64,000 bases of DNA. Origin: [Clostridium] hylemonae DSM 15053. Lineage in GTDB: Bacteria; Bacillota; Clostridia; Lachnospirales; Lachnospiraceae. Below, one piece after another: positions 26,865-35,973 of this stretch. The position numbers and the translations under genes are program-made. The notes under the pieces were generated by a model that worked only from the letters and a program-made list of their open reading frames with translations, did not search any database and had not been told where the DNA came from. The stretch spans positions 124,001-188,000 of the forward strand of contig NZ_CP036524.1 in NCBI RefSeq assembly GCF_008281175.1, in the 5' to 3' direction. Position 1 is the first letter of the stretch. Every line of letters begins with the position of its first letter.

Positions 26865-28294
26865 TGTATGATGCAGTGATCATAGGAGCCGGAGTGTCCG
26901 GCTGCGCGACAGCGAGAGAATTGTCCGCATATGAAGGAAAGTTCTGCGTATTTGAGCGGGAGGAAGATGTCTGCTGCGGGACATCAAAGGCCAACAGCGG
27001 TATCGTACATGCCGGGTATGACGCGGTTCCCGGCACATTAAAGGCAAAGCTTAATGTGCGCGGCAATGAATTGATGGAAACGCTGGCCGGCGAGCTGGAT
27101 ATACCGTTCGTGCGCAACGGCTCTGTCGTTGTGTGTACAGAGGATCAGGACAGAGAAAAACTGAAGCGGCTGTACGAGAACGGGCGGCAGAACAAAGTGC
27201 CGGGCCTTAGACTTCTTACCGGAGAGGAAGCGCGCCGATTAGAACCTAATATAACCAAGGATGCGGCAGCAGCGCTGTATGCTCCCACCGGCGGAATCGT
27301 CTGTCCCTTTGAACTCAATATAGCGCTGGCAGAGAATGCGTGCGTAAATGGGGTCGAATTTAAGTTTGGCGCTGAGGTGAGCGATATAAAAAGAACGGAA
27401 GGCGGGTATGAGATAACCGCAGGCGGCAGAATGTATGAGACGAGGGCAGTCATAAACGCGGCGGGGGTCTATGCGGATGTATTCCACAACATGGTCTGTG
27501 AGGATCAGATCCACATTACGCCGAGAAAAGGGGAATACATGCTGATGGATAAGCCGGCAGGCGCCCATGTGGGCCGGACGATATTTACCGTGCCGGGAAA
27601 ATACGGAAAAGGAGTGCTGGTCACTCCCACGGTACATGGAAATCTTATGGCGGGTCCGACAGCGCTGGATATTGAGGATAAAGAGGGCACGAATACAACT
27701 GCGGCAGGGCTGGAAGAAGTACGCAGAAAGTGCGCCCAGGCCGTGACAGGTGTTCCGCTCGACCAGGTGATCACATCATTTGCGGGACTTAGGGCCCATG
27801 AGAGCGGGCGTGATTTTATCATACAGGAATCAGGACCATACTTTTTTGACTGTGCGGGAATCGCGTCGCCCGGGCTTACAAGTTGTCCCGCCATCGGTGA
27901 GATGCTGGCCGGGATGACCGCCAAACGTCTTGCGCTGCACAAAAAAGACCGTTTTATCTCGAGGCGGCAGGGAATTGTGCGGCCCGGCGCACTGCCGGAG
28001 GAAGAAAGAAACGAGCTCATGCGCAAAGAGCCGGCGTACGGCAATATCATCTGCCGCTGTGAGATGATCACAGAGGGAGAGATTCTGGATGCGGTCAGAC
28101 GGCCGGTCGGCGCCAGGACGATGGACGGGGTCAAACGCCGTACGCGGGCCGGAATGGGGCGCTGCCAGAGCGGCTTCTGCGCCCCTAAAGTGATGGAGAT
28201 ACTGGCGCGTGAACTGGGAGTGAGTCTGCTGGACATAACAAAGTCAGGTGGGGCTTCCAGGATGCTTGCGGGCAGAGACAAAGAAGAATTGTAG
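26864..28294 (+). CDS. Anaerobic glycerol-3-phosphate dehydrogenase, GlpA-like FAD subunit
   Basis: A 476-residue FAD oxidoreductase of the DAO fold. The dinucleotide motif IGAGVSGCATARELS is at residues 6-20. The C-terminal BFD-like domain has ICRCE and GRCQSGFC (CxC ... CxxxxC, about residues 395-440), a [2Fe-2S]-binding arrangement. This is the short clostridial GlpA type that oxidises glycerol-3-phosphate to dihydroxyacetone phosphate, passing electrons to the GlpB-like partner. Its ATG overlaps the glpK stop and the next gene starts 11 bases later. Confidence 0.9.
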
Positions 28295-28305
28295 GAGGAG
28301 CATGA

Positions 28306-29310
28306 ATGCAGGAGTATGACATCGTGATAATCGGCGGCGGCCCGGCAGGGCTTGCGGCAGCTCTGTCTGCAAAGGAGCATGGGGTCGGAAGTATACTTAT
28401 ACTGGAGAGAGACAGGGAATTGGGCGGGATTTTAAACCAGTGTATCCACAACGGGTTCGGACTACACACATTTAAAGAAGAATTGACTGGTCCTGAATAC
28501 GCATACCGGTATATTGAAAAAATCATCGAACAGAAAATGGAATACCAGCTTCAAACGATGGTGATGAATATAGAGGTGCTGGAAGACGGAATGAAGATAG
28601 TCACAGCGATGAACAGCCGGGATGGCATGATTCATATCCGGGCCAGGGCGGTCATCCTCGCCATGGGCTGCAGGGAACGTCCCCGCGGCGCCCTGAATGT
28701 ACCGGGGTACCGGCCGGCAGGTATCTATACGGCCGGCACGGCACAGCGGCTTGTGAATATGGAAGGATATATGCCGGGCAAGGAGATCGTCATCCTCGGT
28801 TCGGGGGACATCGGCCTGATCATGGCAAGGAGAATGACACTGGAGGGAGCCGTGGTGAAGGCGGTAGCCGAGATCATGCCCGAATCAGGCGGACTGAAGC
28901 GGAACATTGTACAGTGCCTGGAGGATTACAATATACCGTTAAAGTTAAGCCATACGGTGGTAGACATCAAAGGTAAAGAACATATAGAAGGCGTGACGCT
29001 TGCCAGGGTGGACGCGCATAAAAAGCCCATACCGGGGACAGAGGAAGAATACAGATGCGACGCACTGCTTCTGTCGGTCGGGCTCATTCCGGAGAACGAA
29101 CTGACAAGGGGAATGGGAGCCGCCATGAATGAACGTACAAAAGGACCGGAAGTAGACGGCCGGCTGGAGACGACGGTTCCCGGTGTGTTTGCGTGCGGCA
29201 ATGTGCTGCATGTCCATGACCTTGTGGATAACGTGTCACGGGAGGCGGCAGAAGCCGGCAGATATGCGGCGGAATATATAGAAGGAGACGTAAGAGCATG
29301 GAGACAATAG
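28306..29310 (+). CDS. GlpB-like NAD(P)/FAD oxidoreductase
   Basis: A 334-residue two-dinucleotide-domain flavoprotein. The FAD motif is IIGGGPAGLAAALSA (residues 7-21) and the NAD motif ILGSGDIGLIMARRM (about 163-177). The C-terminal FAD-contact motif is VFACGNVLHVHDLVDNV. NQCIHNGFG has a single Cys where thioredoxin reductases have CxxC, so it is not a disulfide reductase. With the GlpA-like and DUF1667 proteins it forms the clostridial G3P dehydrogenase system, carrying electrons to NAD(P) or ferredoxin-linked carriers. Confidence 0.88.
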   Translation: MQEYDIVIIGGGPAGLAAALSAKEHGVGSILILERDRELGGILNQCIHNGFGLHTFKEELTGPEYAYRYIEKIIEQKMEYQLQTMVMNIEVLEDGMKIVTAMNSRDGMIHIRARAVILAMGCRERPRGALNVPGYRPAGIYTAGTAQRLVNMEGYMPGKEIVILGSGDIGLIMARRMTLEGAVVKAVAEIMPESGGLKRNIVQCLEDYNIPLKLSHTVVDIKGKEHIEGVTLARVDAHKKPIPGTEEEYRCDALLLSVGLIPENELTRGMGAAMNERTKGPEVDGRLETTVPGVFACGNVLHVHDLVDNVSREAAEAGRYAAEYIEGDVRAWRQ

Positions 29311-29675
29311 AGATGACCTGCATCATCTGTCCAAATGGCTGCGCCCTGAAGGTGCAGACAGAGGATAAAGAGGTGGTGGATGTCACCGGTAATATGTGCA
29401 TGCGCGGTTATGCGTACGCGCAGACAGAAGTACAGAATCCGACACGGATGCTTACCTCTACGGTGGATGTGACCGGAGGGGAGCTCCCGCGCGTGTCCGT
29501 GAAGACGGAGAAGGAAATACCGAAAGAAAAGCTGATGGAATGCGCAAGACAGCTGAAAGGAATCACGGTCGCTGCTCCGGTGTATATAGGGGATATCGTG
29601 GCGGAGAATATAGCAGATACGGGAATTGACATAGTGGCGACTGTTAATGTGCCTAAGAAAACTTCATTTTTATAG
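29298..29675 (+). CDS. DUF1667 protein, third subunit of G3P dehydrogenase set
   Basis: A 125-residue DUF1667 protein. The N-terminus has MTCIICPNGCALKV, then NMCMRGYAYAQTEV, giving a CxxCxxxC...C set that probably binds an Fe-S cluster. The rest is a short alpha/beta domain (TEKEIPKEKLMECARQLKGI). The family is regularly encoded after GlpA/GlpB-like genes in Firmicutes. The gene overlaps the previous one by 13 bases and has AAGGAG before its ATG. Confidence 0.88.
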   Translation: METIEMTCIICPNGCALKVQTEDKEVVDVTGNMCMRGYAYAQTEVQNPTRMLTSTVDVTGGELPRVSVKTEKEIPKEKLMECARQLKGITVAAPVYIGDIVAENIADTGIDIVATVNVPKKTSFL

Positions 29676-29744
29676 ACAATTCTGTGGAAATATACTAAAA
29701 TAGTCTTATCGACCTCAGAACAGAGTAAAGGAAGGGAGCCAGTT

Positions 29745-30992
29745 ATGGAGAAAAATGTTATTGTAGGACAATCAGGAGGGCCCACGGCGGCCATTAATTC
29801 AAGCCTTGCCGGTGTGTACCGCACGGCAAAGGACCGGGGAGCAAAGAAAGTATACGGGATGCTTCACGGAATACAAGGACTGTTGGAAGAGCGTTACATT
29901 GATCTGGCGGACCACATTAAGACAGAGCTGGACGCAGAACTGTTAAAGAGAACGCCGGCCGCGTTTTTAGGTTCCTGCAGATTCAAACTGCCGGAGATAC
30001 ACGAGGACAGGGAAGTGTACGAAAAGATATTTTCCATTCTTGACAAGCTGGAGATAGAAGCGTTTATCTATATCGGCGGTAATGACTCCATGGACACGAT
30101 CAAGAAGCTGTCTGACTACGCCATCATTACCGGACATCCGACCAGATTCGTCGGCTGCCCGAAGACGATAGACAATGACCTGGCACTGACAGACCACACG
30201 CCGGGATACGGAAGTGCTGCAAAGTATATCGGTACCTCCATGAAAGAGATCATAAGAGACAGCTTCTGTCTTGAGTATAATAAAGGGCTGGTCACGATCG
30301 TAGAGATCATGGGCCGCAATGCAGGGTGGCTGACCGGCGCGGCAGCACTATCCGAAGGAGAAGACTGCGAAGGGCCGGATCTTATTTATCTGCCGGAGCT
30401 GCCGTTTGACATCCGCAAGTTCGGTGAGAGAGTGAAAAAGCTGCTGGCGAAAAAGCCGTCTGTTGTTGTGGCATTGTCAGAAGGAATCAGGACCGGAGAG
30501 GGCAAGTATGTATGCGAACTTGGCAACAGTGTAGACTTTGTAGACGCGTTCGGCCACAAGCAGCTGTCCGGGACAGCGGCGTTTCTTGCCAATTACATTG
30601 CCGGCGAGCTCGGCTGCAAGACGCGTGCCATCGAGCTCAGTACACTGCAGCGTTCTGCGTCACATGCGGCGTCCCGCGTGGATATACTGGAGGCCTATCA
30701 GGTGGGAGGCGCGGCTGTAAAAGCAGCTGATGAAGGAGACTCAGGGAAAATGGTCGTACTTCAGAGATTGTCCGACGACCCGTACCAGTGCGGAACAGAA
30801 GTAAAGGATGTGCACAAGATAGCGAACGATGAGAAGCTTGTTCCGAGAGAATGGGTGAACAAGGAAGGCACATATGTCACAAATGAATTTATCTCATATG
30901 TCAGGCCATTGATCCAGGGTGACGTGTCACCGGTCATGGTAGATGGAATTCCGAGGCATCTTTACCGTCCGATAGAGCTGGTAAGGAGATAG
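29745..30992 (+). CDS. 6-phosphofructokinase, probably PPi-dependent
   Basis: A 415-residue phosphofructokinase. The N-terminal loop GQSGGPTAAINSSL binds the phosphoryl donor. The determinants IGGNDSMDT and PKTIDND contain an acidic residue and a Lys where ATP enzymes have Gly (GGDGS, PGTIDND). In this family those changes block ATP and favour pyrophosphate. The reaction is fructose-6-phosphate to fructose-1,6-bisphosphate, reversible with PPi. Its position just after the glycerol genes fits a role in triose phosphate flow up or down glycolysis. GGAAGGGAG precedes the ATG. Confidence 0.88.
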   Translation: MEKNVIVGQSGGPTAAINSSLAGVYRTAKDRGAKKVYGMLHGIQGLLEERYIDLADHIKTELDAELLKRTPAAFLGSCRFKLPEIHEDREVYEKIFSILDKLEIEAFIYIGGNDSMDTIKKLSDYAIITGHPTRFVGCPKTIDNDLALTDHTPGYGSAAKYIGTSMKEIIRDSFCLEYNKGLVTIVEIMGRNAGWLTGAAALSEGEDCEGPDLIYLPELPFDIRKFGERVKKLLAKKPSVVVALSEGIRTGEGKYVCELGNSVDFVDAFGHKQLSGTAAFLANYIAGELGCKTRAIELSTLQRSASHAASRVDILEAYQVGGAAVKAADEGDSGKMVVLQRLSDDPYQCGTEVKDVHKIANDEKLVPREWVNKEGTYVTNEFISYVRPLIQGDVSPVMVDGIPRHLYRPIELVRR

Positions 30993-31000
30993 GAAAAGTT

Positions 31001-31900
31001 TCAGGGGGGGCCGTCGTTTAATTGTTCTTTCAAGATTGTGATGAACTTTTCAGCCGGTTTGGATAAGATCTGGTATTTCTTCCATATGAGATTCATCTCG
31101 GCCTCCACTTTTGGTGTCAGGGGACGGAAACAGAGGTTACTGTTCCCTGTCGTATTGATGATTCTGTCGAAGCTTATGGCATATCCCAGTCCTTCATCCA
31201 CCAATATGGAGGCATTAAAAATAAGATTAAATGTGGCCGTAATATTTAATTCCCCTGCCTGCTTCTTGAGCCACTGCGTTATGTCCCCGCCCCGGTTTTC
31301 CTGCTGGGACAGGATCAGTGGCTTATCCCACAAATCTTCGGGGGAAATCACTTCTTTGGACGCCAGCGGAGAATCTTTCCGCATCAGCACGCCCCACACA
31401 TCTTTGGCCGGTATCCTTATGGCGTTGTATTTGATTAGATCCACTTCTCCGAATACGATTCCAAAGTCGAGCAGACCTTTATCCAGACGCTCTTTCACAA
31501 ATGTCGCATTGCCGCTGGAAAGGTGGTAGTGGATTCCAGGATAATCCTTCTGCAGTTTCTTTGCCGCTTTGGCGATAATACGCATGGCATCGGTCTCGCC
31601 GGCGCCGATATAAATGTCTCCGATGATAATTTCGTCGGAGCAGGTAATTTCTTTTTCTGTCTTTTTCACCAAATCAAGAATTTCTTCCGCACGTTTCCGA
31701 AGTATCATTCCTTCTTCCGTTAAAGTTACCTTCCGTGAACCCTTTGTGCCCCGGATGAGAAGCTGCTTTCCAAGCTCTTCTTCCATATTCCGAATCTGTG
31801 TAGACAGTGTGGGCTGGGAGAGGTGCAGCGATTCAGCCGCCCGCACGATACTCTGCTCCCTCGCCACAGCAAGGAAATACTGTAATACTCTTAATTCCAT
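31001..31900 (-). CDS. LysR-family regulator
   Basis: A 299-residue LysR regulator. The N-terminal winged HTH (MELRVLQYFLAVAREQSIVRAAESLHLSQPTLSTQIRNMEEELG) is textbook, followed by a linker helix and a periplasmic-binding-like effector domain (IIIGDIYIGAGETDAMRIIAKA...). The effector is unknown. It is divergent from the redox gene cluster at 32.1-37.4 kb with a 199-base shared promoter region, the classic LysR arrangement, and probably activates that cluster. ATG 31900 follows AAAGGAGA. Confidence 0.92.
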   Translation of the reverse strand: MELRVLQYFLAVAREQSIVRAAESLHLSQPTLSTQIRNMEEELGKQLLIRGTKGSRKVTLTEEGMILRKRAEEILDLVKKTEKEITCSDEIIIGDIYIGAGETDAMRIIAKAAKKLQKDYPGIHYHLSSGNATFVKERLDKGLLDFGIVFGEVDLIKYNAIRIPAKDVWGVLMRKDSPLASKEVISPEDLWDKPLILSQQENRGGDITQWLKKQAGELNITATFNLIFNASILVDEGLGYAISFDRIINTTGNSNLCFRPLTPKVEAEMNLIWKKYQILSKPAEKFITILKEQLNDGPP

Positions 31901-31931
31901 CGAAGACTCTCCTTTCAAAATAACTTTTTGC

Positions 31932-32035
31932 AATAGATTTATTAGTCACTAGTTTATCAAAAAAATGAATAGGTTTCAACTATACAAATCTATTTAATAT
32001 AAGTATTTGATATTTGAATATTGCAGATTTATAGT
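31932..32035. promoter_or_regulatory. Divergent LysR / alcohol dehydrogenase control region
   Basis: ATAG-N7-CTAT at 31969-31983 is a LysR-type T-N11-A palindrome. AATAGATTT (31932-31940) and AAATCTATT (31986-31994) form a further perfect inverted repeat around it. A sigma-A promoter for the plus-strand operon, TTGATA (32007-32012), 17 bases, TATAGT (32030-32035), lies to its right. The palindrome is 25-40 bases upstream of the -35, the usual activator position. Confidence 0.6.
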
Positions 32036-32099
32036 AGAGTTGTAATAAGGTATAGGAATTCACCGCGGGTATAGGCCCGCTCATAACAAGGAGGAATAA

Positions 32100-33278
32100 A
32101 TGATGTTAGGAAATTTTGTGTTTTCAAATCCCACGAAGCTATATTTTGGAGAGGATTCTTTGAACTATCTGCATGAAGAGCTGCTAAAATACGGAAAGAA
32201 TGTGCAGCTGGTGTATGGCGGCGGTTCTATCAAGAAAAATGGAATCTATGACAAGGTAATTGATATTTTAAAGGCAAACGGAAAGGCAATATTTGAGGAT
32301 GGTGGTGTCATGCCGAACCCAACGGTAGAGAAGCTTTACGAAGGGGTTCGAATCGCAAGGGAGAATCAGGTGGATTTTATTCTCGCTGTTGGCGGGGGCT
32401 CCTGCTGTGACTATGCCAAGGCAGTGTCTATTTCGGTGAACTGTGAGGAAGATCCTTGGGAGAAGTATTACTTGAATTTTGAAGACGTGGATATGGATAC
32501 AAAAATCATCCCGGTAGGGTGTGTGCTCACTATGGTGGGAACCGGTTCTGAGATGAATGGGGGCGCGGTGATTACGAACCACGAGAGCAAGCTGAAAATC
32601 GGGCATGTCTTCGGAGAGCGTGTATTCCCCAAATTTGCAGTGTTGAATCCGGCTTTCACATATTCCCTGCCAAAGTATCAGATGACAGCAGGGTTCTATG
32701 ATATCATGAATCACATTTGTGAGCAGTATTTTTCCGGTGGGGATGACAATACATCCGATTATCTGATGGAAGGGTTGATGAGGTCTCTCATTCACAGCTC
32801 CAGAATCGCAGTCAAAGACCCGGAGAACTATGAGGCAAGAAGCAATATTATGTGGACTGCCACATGGGCGCTCAATACGCTGGTGGCCATGGGCAAATCC
32901 ACAGACTGGATGGTGCACATGCTAGGGCAGGCGGTGGGCGCGCACACAGATGCGACCCACGGAATGACGCTTTCCGCAGTCTCCCTGCCCTATTACCGCC
33001 ACATTATGCCCTATGGACTTGCCAAATTCAAACGTTTTGCAGAGTATGTATGGAATATAGAACCGGAAGGAAAATCGGATAAGGAGATTGCAGAAGAAGG
33101 ACTGCGTGCCATGGAGGCATGGATGAACGAAATCGGGGTGGCCATGAACATCAGGGAGCTCGGCGTGACGGAGGATATGCTGGAGAATCTTGTGAAAAGC
33201 ACTCTTGTCATGGAAGGCGGATATAAAGTGCTGACGCAGGAAGAAATTTTAGAAATATTCAAAGAGAGTCTGAAGTGA
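32100..33278 (+). CDS. Iron-containing alcohol dehydrogenase (BDH/YqdH type)
   Basis: A 392-residue group III metal-dependent alcohol dehydrogenase. The NAD(P) motif is AVGGGSCCDYAKA (GGGS). The metal ligands are Asp and His in GFYDIMNHICEQYF, His in WMVHMLGQAVGAHTDATHG and the second His of that block. It would interconvert an aldehyde or ketone and an alcohol. AAGGAGG lies before ATGATG at 32100. It leads the LysR-controlled plus-strand run and its stop is adjacent to the small next gene. Confidence 0.92.
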   Translation: MMLGNFVFSNPTKLYFGEDSLNYLHEELLKYGKNVQLVYGGGSIKKNGIYDKVIDILKANGKAIFEDGGVMPNPTVEKLYEGVRIARENQVDFILAVGGGSCCDYAKAVSISVNCEEDPWEKYYLNFEDVDMDTKIIPVGCVLTMVGTGSEMNGGAVITNHESKLKIGHVFGERVFPKFAVLNPAFTYSLPKYQMTAGFYDIMNHICEQYFSGGDDNTSDYLMEGLMRSLIHSSRIAVKDPENYEARSNIMWTATWALNTLVAMGKSTDWMVHMLGQAVGAHTDATHGMTLSAVSLPYYRHIMPYGLAKFKRFAEYVWNIEPEGKSDKEIAEEGLRAMEAWMNEIGVAMNIRELGVTEDMLENLVKSTLVMEGGYKVLTQEEILEIFKESLK

Positions 33279-33283
33279 AGAAA

Positions 33284-33523
33284 ATGATGAATTTAGAATC
33301 CAGAGAAAAAGTTGTTCAAAATCTGAAGGACGCGGGATGCGGTCCAGATATCATTGAAGATTTTCTTTTATACTTTGACAGGGAGCAGAAGGAAGAGCAG
33401 ATTACACTGCTGGAAAAACATAGAAGAGAACTACTGAACGTTGTGCACAAGGCGGAAAAGAAGATTTACTGTCTTGATTATCTGATATACCAGATAAAAA
33501 ATGAAAAAGAAAGAGGGATATAG
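33284..33523 (+). CDS. Small helical protein in redox operon (79 aa)
   Basis: A 79-residue protein that looks wholly helical, with a heptad-like middle (REQKEEQITLLEKHRRELLNVVHKAEKKIYCLDYLIYQIKN). The composition recalls the C-terminal coiled coil of MerR-type regulators without a DNA-binding part. I know it only as a conserved hypothetical near flavodoxin-like reductases. The exact start is uncertain: GTG 33275 (overlapping the alcohol dehydrogenase stop) or ATG 33284/33287. It ends directly against the next ATG. Confidence 0.6.
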   Translation: MMNLESREKVVQNLKDAGCGPDIIEDFLLYFDREQKEEQITLLEKHRRELLNVVHKAEKKIYCLDYLIYQIKNEKERGI

Positions 33524-34063
33524 ATGGGAAAAAATATTTTAGTCATTTCGACCAGCCTGCGGAAAGGAAGCAACTCGGAAATTCTGGCTGACGCATTGAT
33601 ACGTGGGGCCAAAGAGGCAGGACATCGTGTGGAAAAAGTATGTATCCGGGATAAGGAGATTGCTTTCTGCAGAGGCTGCCTTGCCTGCCAAAAAACAGGC
33701 AGATGTGTGATTCAGGACGGCGGGGATGAAATCGCCCGTAAAATGCTGGCGGCCGACGTTCTTGTCTTTGCCACACCGATTTATTATTACGGGATGAGCG
33801 GACAGATGAAGACGATGCTCGACCGGGCAAATCCGCTGTATTTTCTGGATTACCGGTTCCGGGACGTCTATCTGCTGGCGACGGCGGCTGATGAAGAGGA
33901 ACAGGCCATGGACGGCGTACTCAACGGCATTCAGGGATGGATTTCCTGTTTTGAAAAAGCACAGCTTGCAGGGAGCGTTTTTGCGGGCGGAGTCGATCAG
34001 GCGGGAGAGATTGAGAACCATCCGGTACTTGAAAGAGCGTATCGGCTGGGAAAGGAAATATAA
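33524..34063 (+). CDS. Flavodoxin-like NAD(P)H-dependent FMN reductase
   Basis: A 179-residue protein of the FMN_red / iron-sulfur flavoprotein fold. The phosphate loop is ISTSLRKGSNSEILADALI, the flavin-contact stretch ATPIYYYGMSGQMKTMLDR, and a CRGCLACQKTGRCVI motif provides CxxCxxC...C that in related flavoproteins binds [4Fe-4S] or is redox-active. It would reduce FMN, quinones or a partner protein with NAD(P)H. It starts immediately after the preceding stop. Confidence 0.88.
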   Translation: MGKNILVISTSLRKGSNSEILADALIRGAKEAGHRVEKVCIRDKEIAFCRGCLACQKTGRCVIQDGGDEIARKMLAADVLVFATPIYYYGMSGQMKTMLDRANPLYFLDYRFRDVYLLATAADEEEQAMDGVLNGIQGWISCFEKAQLAGSVFAGGVDQAGEIENHPVLERAYRLGKEI

Positions 34064-34077
34064 GGAGAACATAGACT

Positions 34078-34848
34078 ATGGATGCAAAGATGTTAGAAGG
34101 AAAAGTTGCAATTATTACAGGGGCAAGTTATGGAATGGGTCAGACAATGGCAGAGCTGTTTGCGGAAGAAGGAGCCAGTGTTGTACTCACCGCCAGAGGA
34201 AAAGAAAAACTGGATAAGGTGGTGGAGGGAATCCGTGAAAATGGCGGGAAAGCCATTGGCGTTGTGGCGGATACCTGTTCCACGGAAGATACAAAGAGAG
34301 TGATGCAGGAAACACTGGCGGCTTTCGGCGATTTGGATATCCTGATCAACAATGCGGGAATCGGGGAGCAGAAAATGATCGATGAGACGGACGACGAATG
34401 GATGATGCAGGTGATGAATACGAATCTGGGCGGGCCTATGCGGTATATCCGGGAGGCACTGAAAATATTTATGCCCAAAAACGAAGGAATCATTATCAAT
34501 ATCTCCTCCGTAAACGGAGACAGACCTTTCTGCGGGGCAACCTATACTTCCACAAAAGGCGCGCTGAATACGCTGACGAAAAATGTAGCCATGCGGCTTG
34601 TGGATACGAACATCCGGTGCAATGCCGTTGCGCCCGGAGCGACCATCACACCGGCCCATCTTGCCAACAAGGCGGGAGAACAGCCCGGAGGCAACGAGAT
34701 GCTCAAATACAGCGGCCATTACGTGTATTTCCCGGGTCCGGAATGCGATGCCATGGATCAGGCCTATGCCTGCCTGTATCTTGCCAGCAAGATGGGAAAA
34801 GCGGTGAAGGGGCAGGTGCTTCAAGTCTGCAATGGAGCGTTTCTGTAA
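34078..34848 (+). CDS. SDR-family oxidoreductase
   Basis: A 256-residue classical SDR. The cofactor motif TGASYGMG (residues about 14-21), NNAGIG, the catalytic Ser in INISSVNG and YTSTKGALN (Tyr-x-x-x-Lys) are all in place. It resembles generic 3-oxoacyl/hydroxysteroid-type dehydrogenases, and I see no specific match to BaiA or other known steroid enzymes. The substrate is unknown. AAGGAG precedes ATG 34078. It sits between the FMN reductase and an alpha/beta hydrolase in the LysR-linked run. Confidence 0.9.
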   Translation: MDAKMLEGKVAIITGASYGMGQTMAELFAEEGASVVLTARGKEKLDKVVEGIRENGGKAIGVVADTCSTEDTKRVMQETLAAFGDLDILINNAGIGEQKMIDETDDEWMMQVMNTNLGGPMRYIREALKIFMPKNEGIIINISSVNGDRPFCGATYTSTKGALNTLTKNVAMRLVDTNIRCNAVAPGATITPAHLANKAGEQPGGNEMLKYSGHYVYFPGPECDAMDQAYACLYLASKMGKAVKGQVLQVCNGAFL

Positions 34849-34921
34849 AAAGGGTATTAGTCGTGGCATCGTCCAAAGTGATGAAGGTGATACATGAAAA
34901 TTGAGAAAGAAGGGATTTATA

Positions 34922-35899
34922 ATGATGAAAGAGCAGTTGAATTTAACAAAAGAATGGGATAAAACGTTCCTACAGAGTGAAAAAGTAGACCACAGCAAGG
35001 TGACTTTCCACAACCGTTATGGAATCACGCTGGCGGCGGACATGTATGTGCCGAAGAACGCAGAGGGAAAACTGGCGGCAATCGCGGTATGCGGGCCGTT
35101 TGGCGCGGTAAAGGAGCAGGCTTCCGGACTGTACGCGCAGACCATGGCGGAGAGAGGCTTTTTGACCGTCGCCTTTGACCCCTCCTTCACTGGGGAAAGC
35201 GGCGGGATTCCCAGATATGTGGCTTCACCGGATATCAATACAGAGGATTTTCAGGCGGCAGTGGACTTCCTGTCCGTTCAGGAAAATGCCGACCCTGAAA
35301 AAATCGGTATCATTGGTATCTGCGGATGGGGCGGGATGGCGCTGAACGCAGCGGCCATTGACACCAGAATCAAGGCAGCGGTAGCTTCTACGATGTACGA
35401 TATGGGCAGGGTCAACGCGAAAGGGTATTTTGATTCTGAGGACAGTGAAGAAGCCAGATATGAAAAGCGCAAGGCTTTGAACGCCCAGAGAATTGAGGAT
35501 TATAAAAACGGGGAATATGCCCTTGCAGGAGGCGTGGTGGATCCGCTGCCTGAAGATGCGCCGTTCTTTGTAAAAGACTATTATGATTATTACAAGACAG
35601 ACAGAGGATACCATGCAAGGTCACTGAATTCAAATGGCGGCTGGAATATCACCTCCTCCCTGTCATTCCTTAACATGCCGATTTTACAGTACAGTCAGGA
35701 AATCAGGAATGCAGTGCTGTTGATTCACGGTGATAAAGCACATTCCTGCTATTTCAGCAGAGATGCCTTTGAAAAACTCGAAGGGGAGAACAAAGAACTT
35801 ATGCTCATTCCGGGGGCAGTCCATACGGATTTATATGACCGGACAGATGTGATTCCATTTGATAGGATGGCAGAATTTTTCAAGAAATATCTAGTATAA
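34922..35899 (+). CDS. Alpha/beta hydrolase with Cys in the nucleophile position
   Basis: A 325-residue alpha/beta hydrolase of the COG1073/YcjY-dienelactone-hydrolase-like group. The core reads LAAIAVCGPFGAVKEQ (oxyanion region), GIIGICGWGGMALNAAA (nucleophile elbow with Cys in place of Ser), LLIHGDKAHSCYFSRDAF and PGAVHTDLYD (Asp and His of the triad). Cys nucleophiles occur in dienelactone hydrolases. The frame is open from TTG 34901, but ATG 34922 is preferred after AGAAGGG. It belongs to the LysR-linked redox cluster. Confidence 0.85.
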   Translation: MMKEQLNLTKEWDKTFLQSEKVDHSKVTFHNRYGITLAADMYVPKNAEGKLAAIAVCGPFGAVKEQASGLYAQTMAERGFLTVAFDPSFTGESGGIPRYVASPDINTEDFQAAVDFLSVQENADPEKIGIIGICGWGGMALNAAAIDTRIKAAVASTMYDMGRVNAKGYFDSEDSEEARYEKRKALNAQRIEDYKNGEYALAGGVVDPLPEDAPFFVKDYYDYYKTDRGYHARSLNSNGGWNITSSLSFLNMPILQYSQEIRNAVLLIHGDKAHSCYFSRDAFEKLEGENKELMLIPGAVHTDLYDRTDVIPFDRMAEFFKKYLV

Positions 35900-35973
35900 A
35901 AATGATTTCGAAAAATATGAAGGAAGAACAGCTACCATACAGAATCGTACTCAGATAAGATAGGAGAGTGAAT

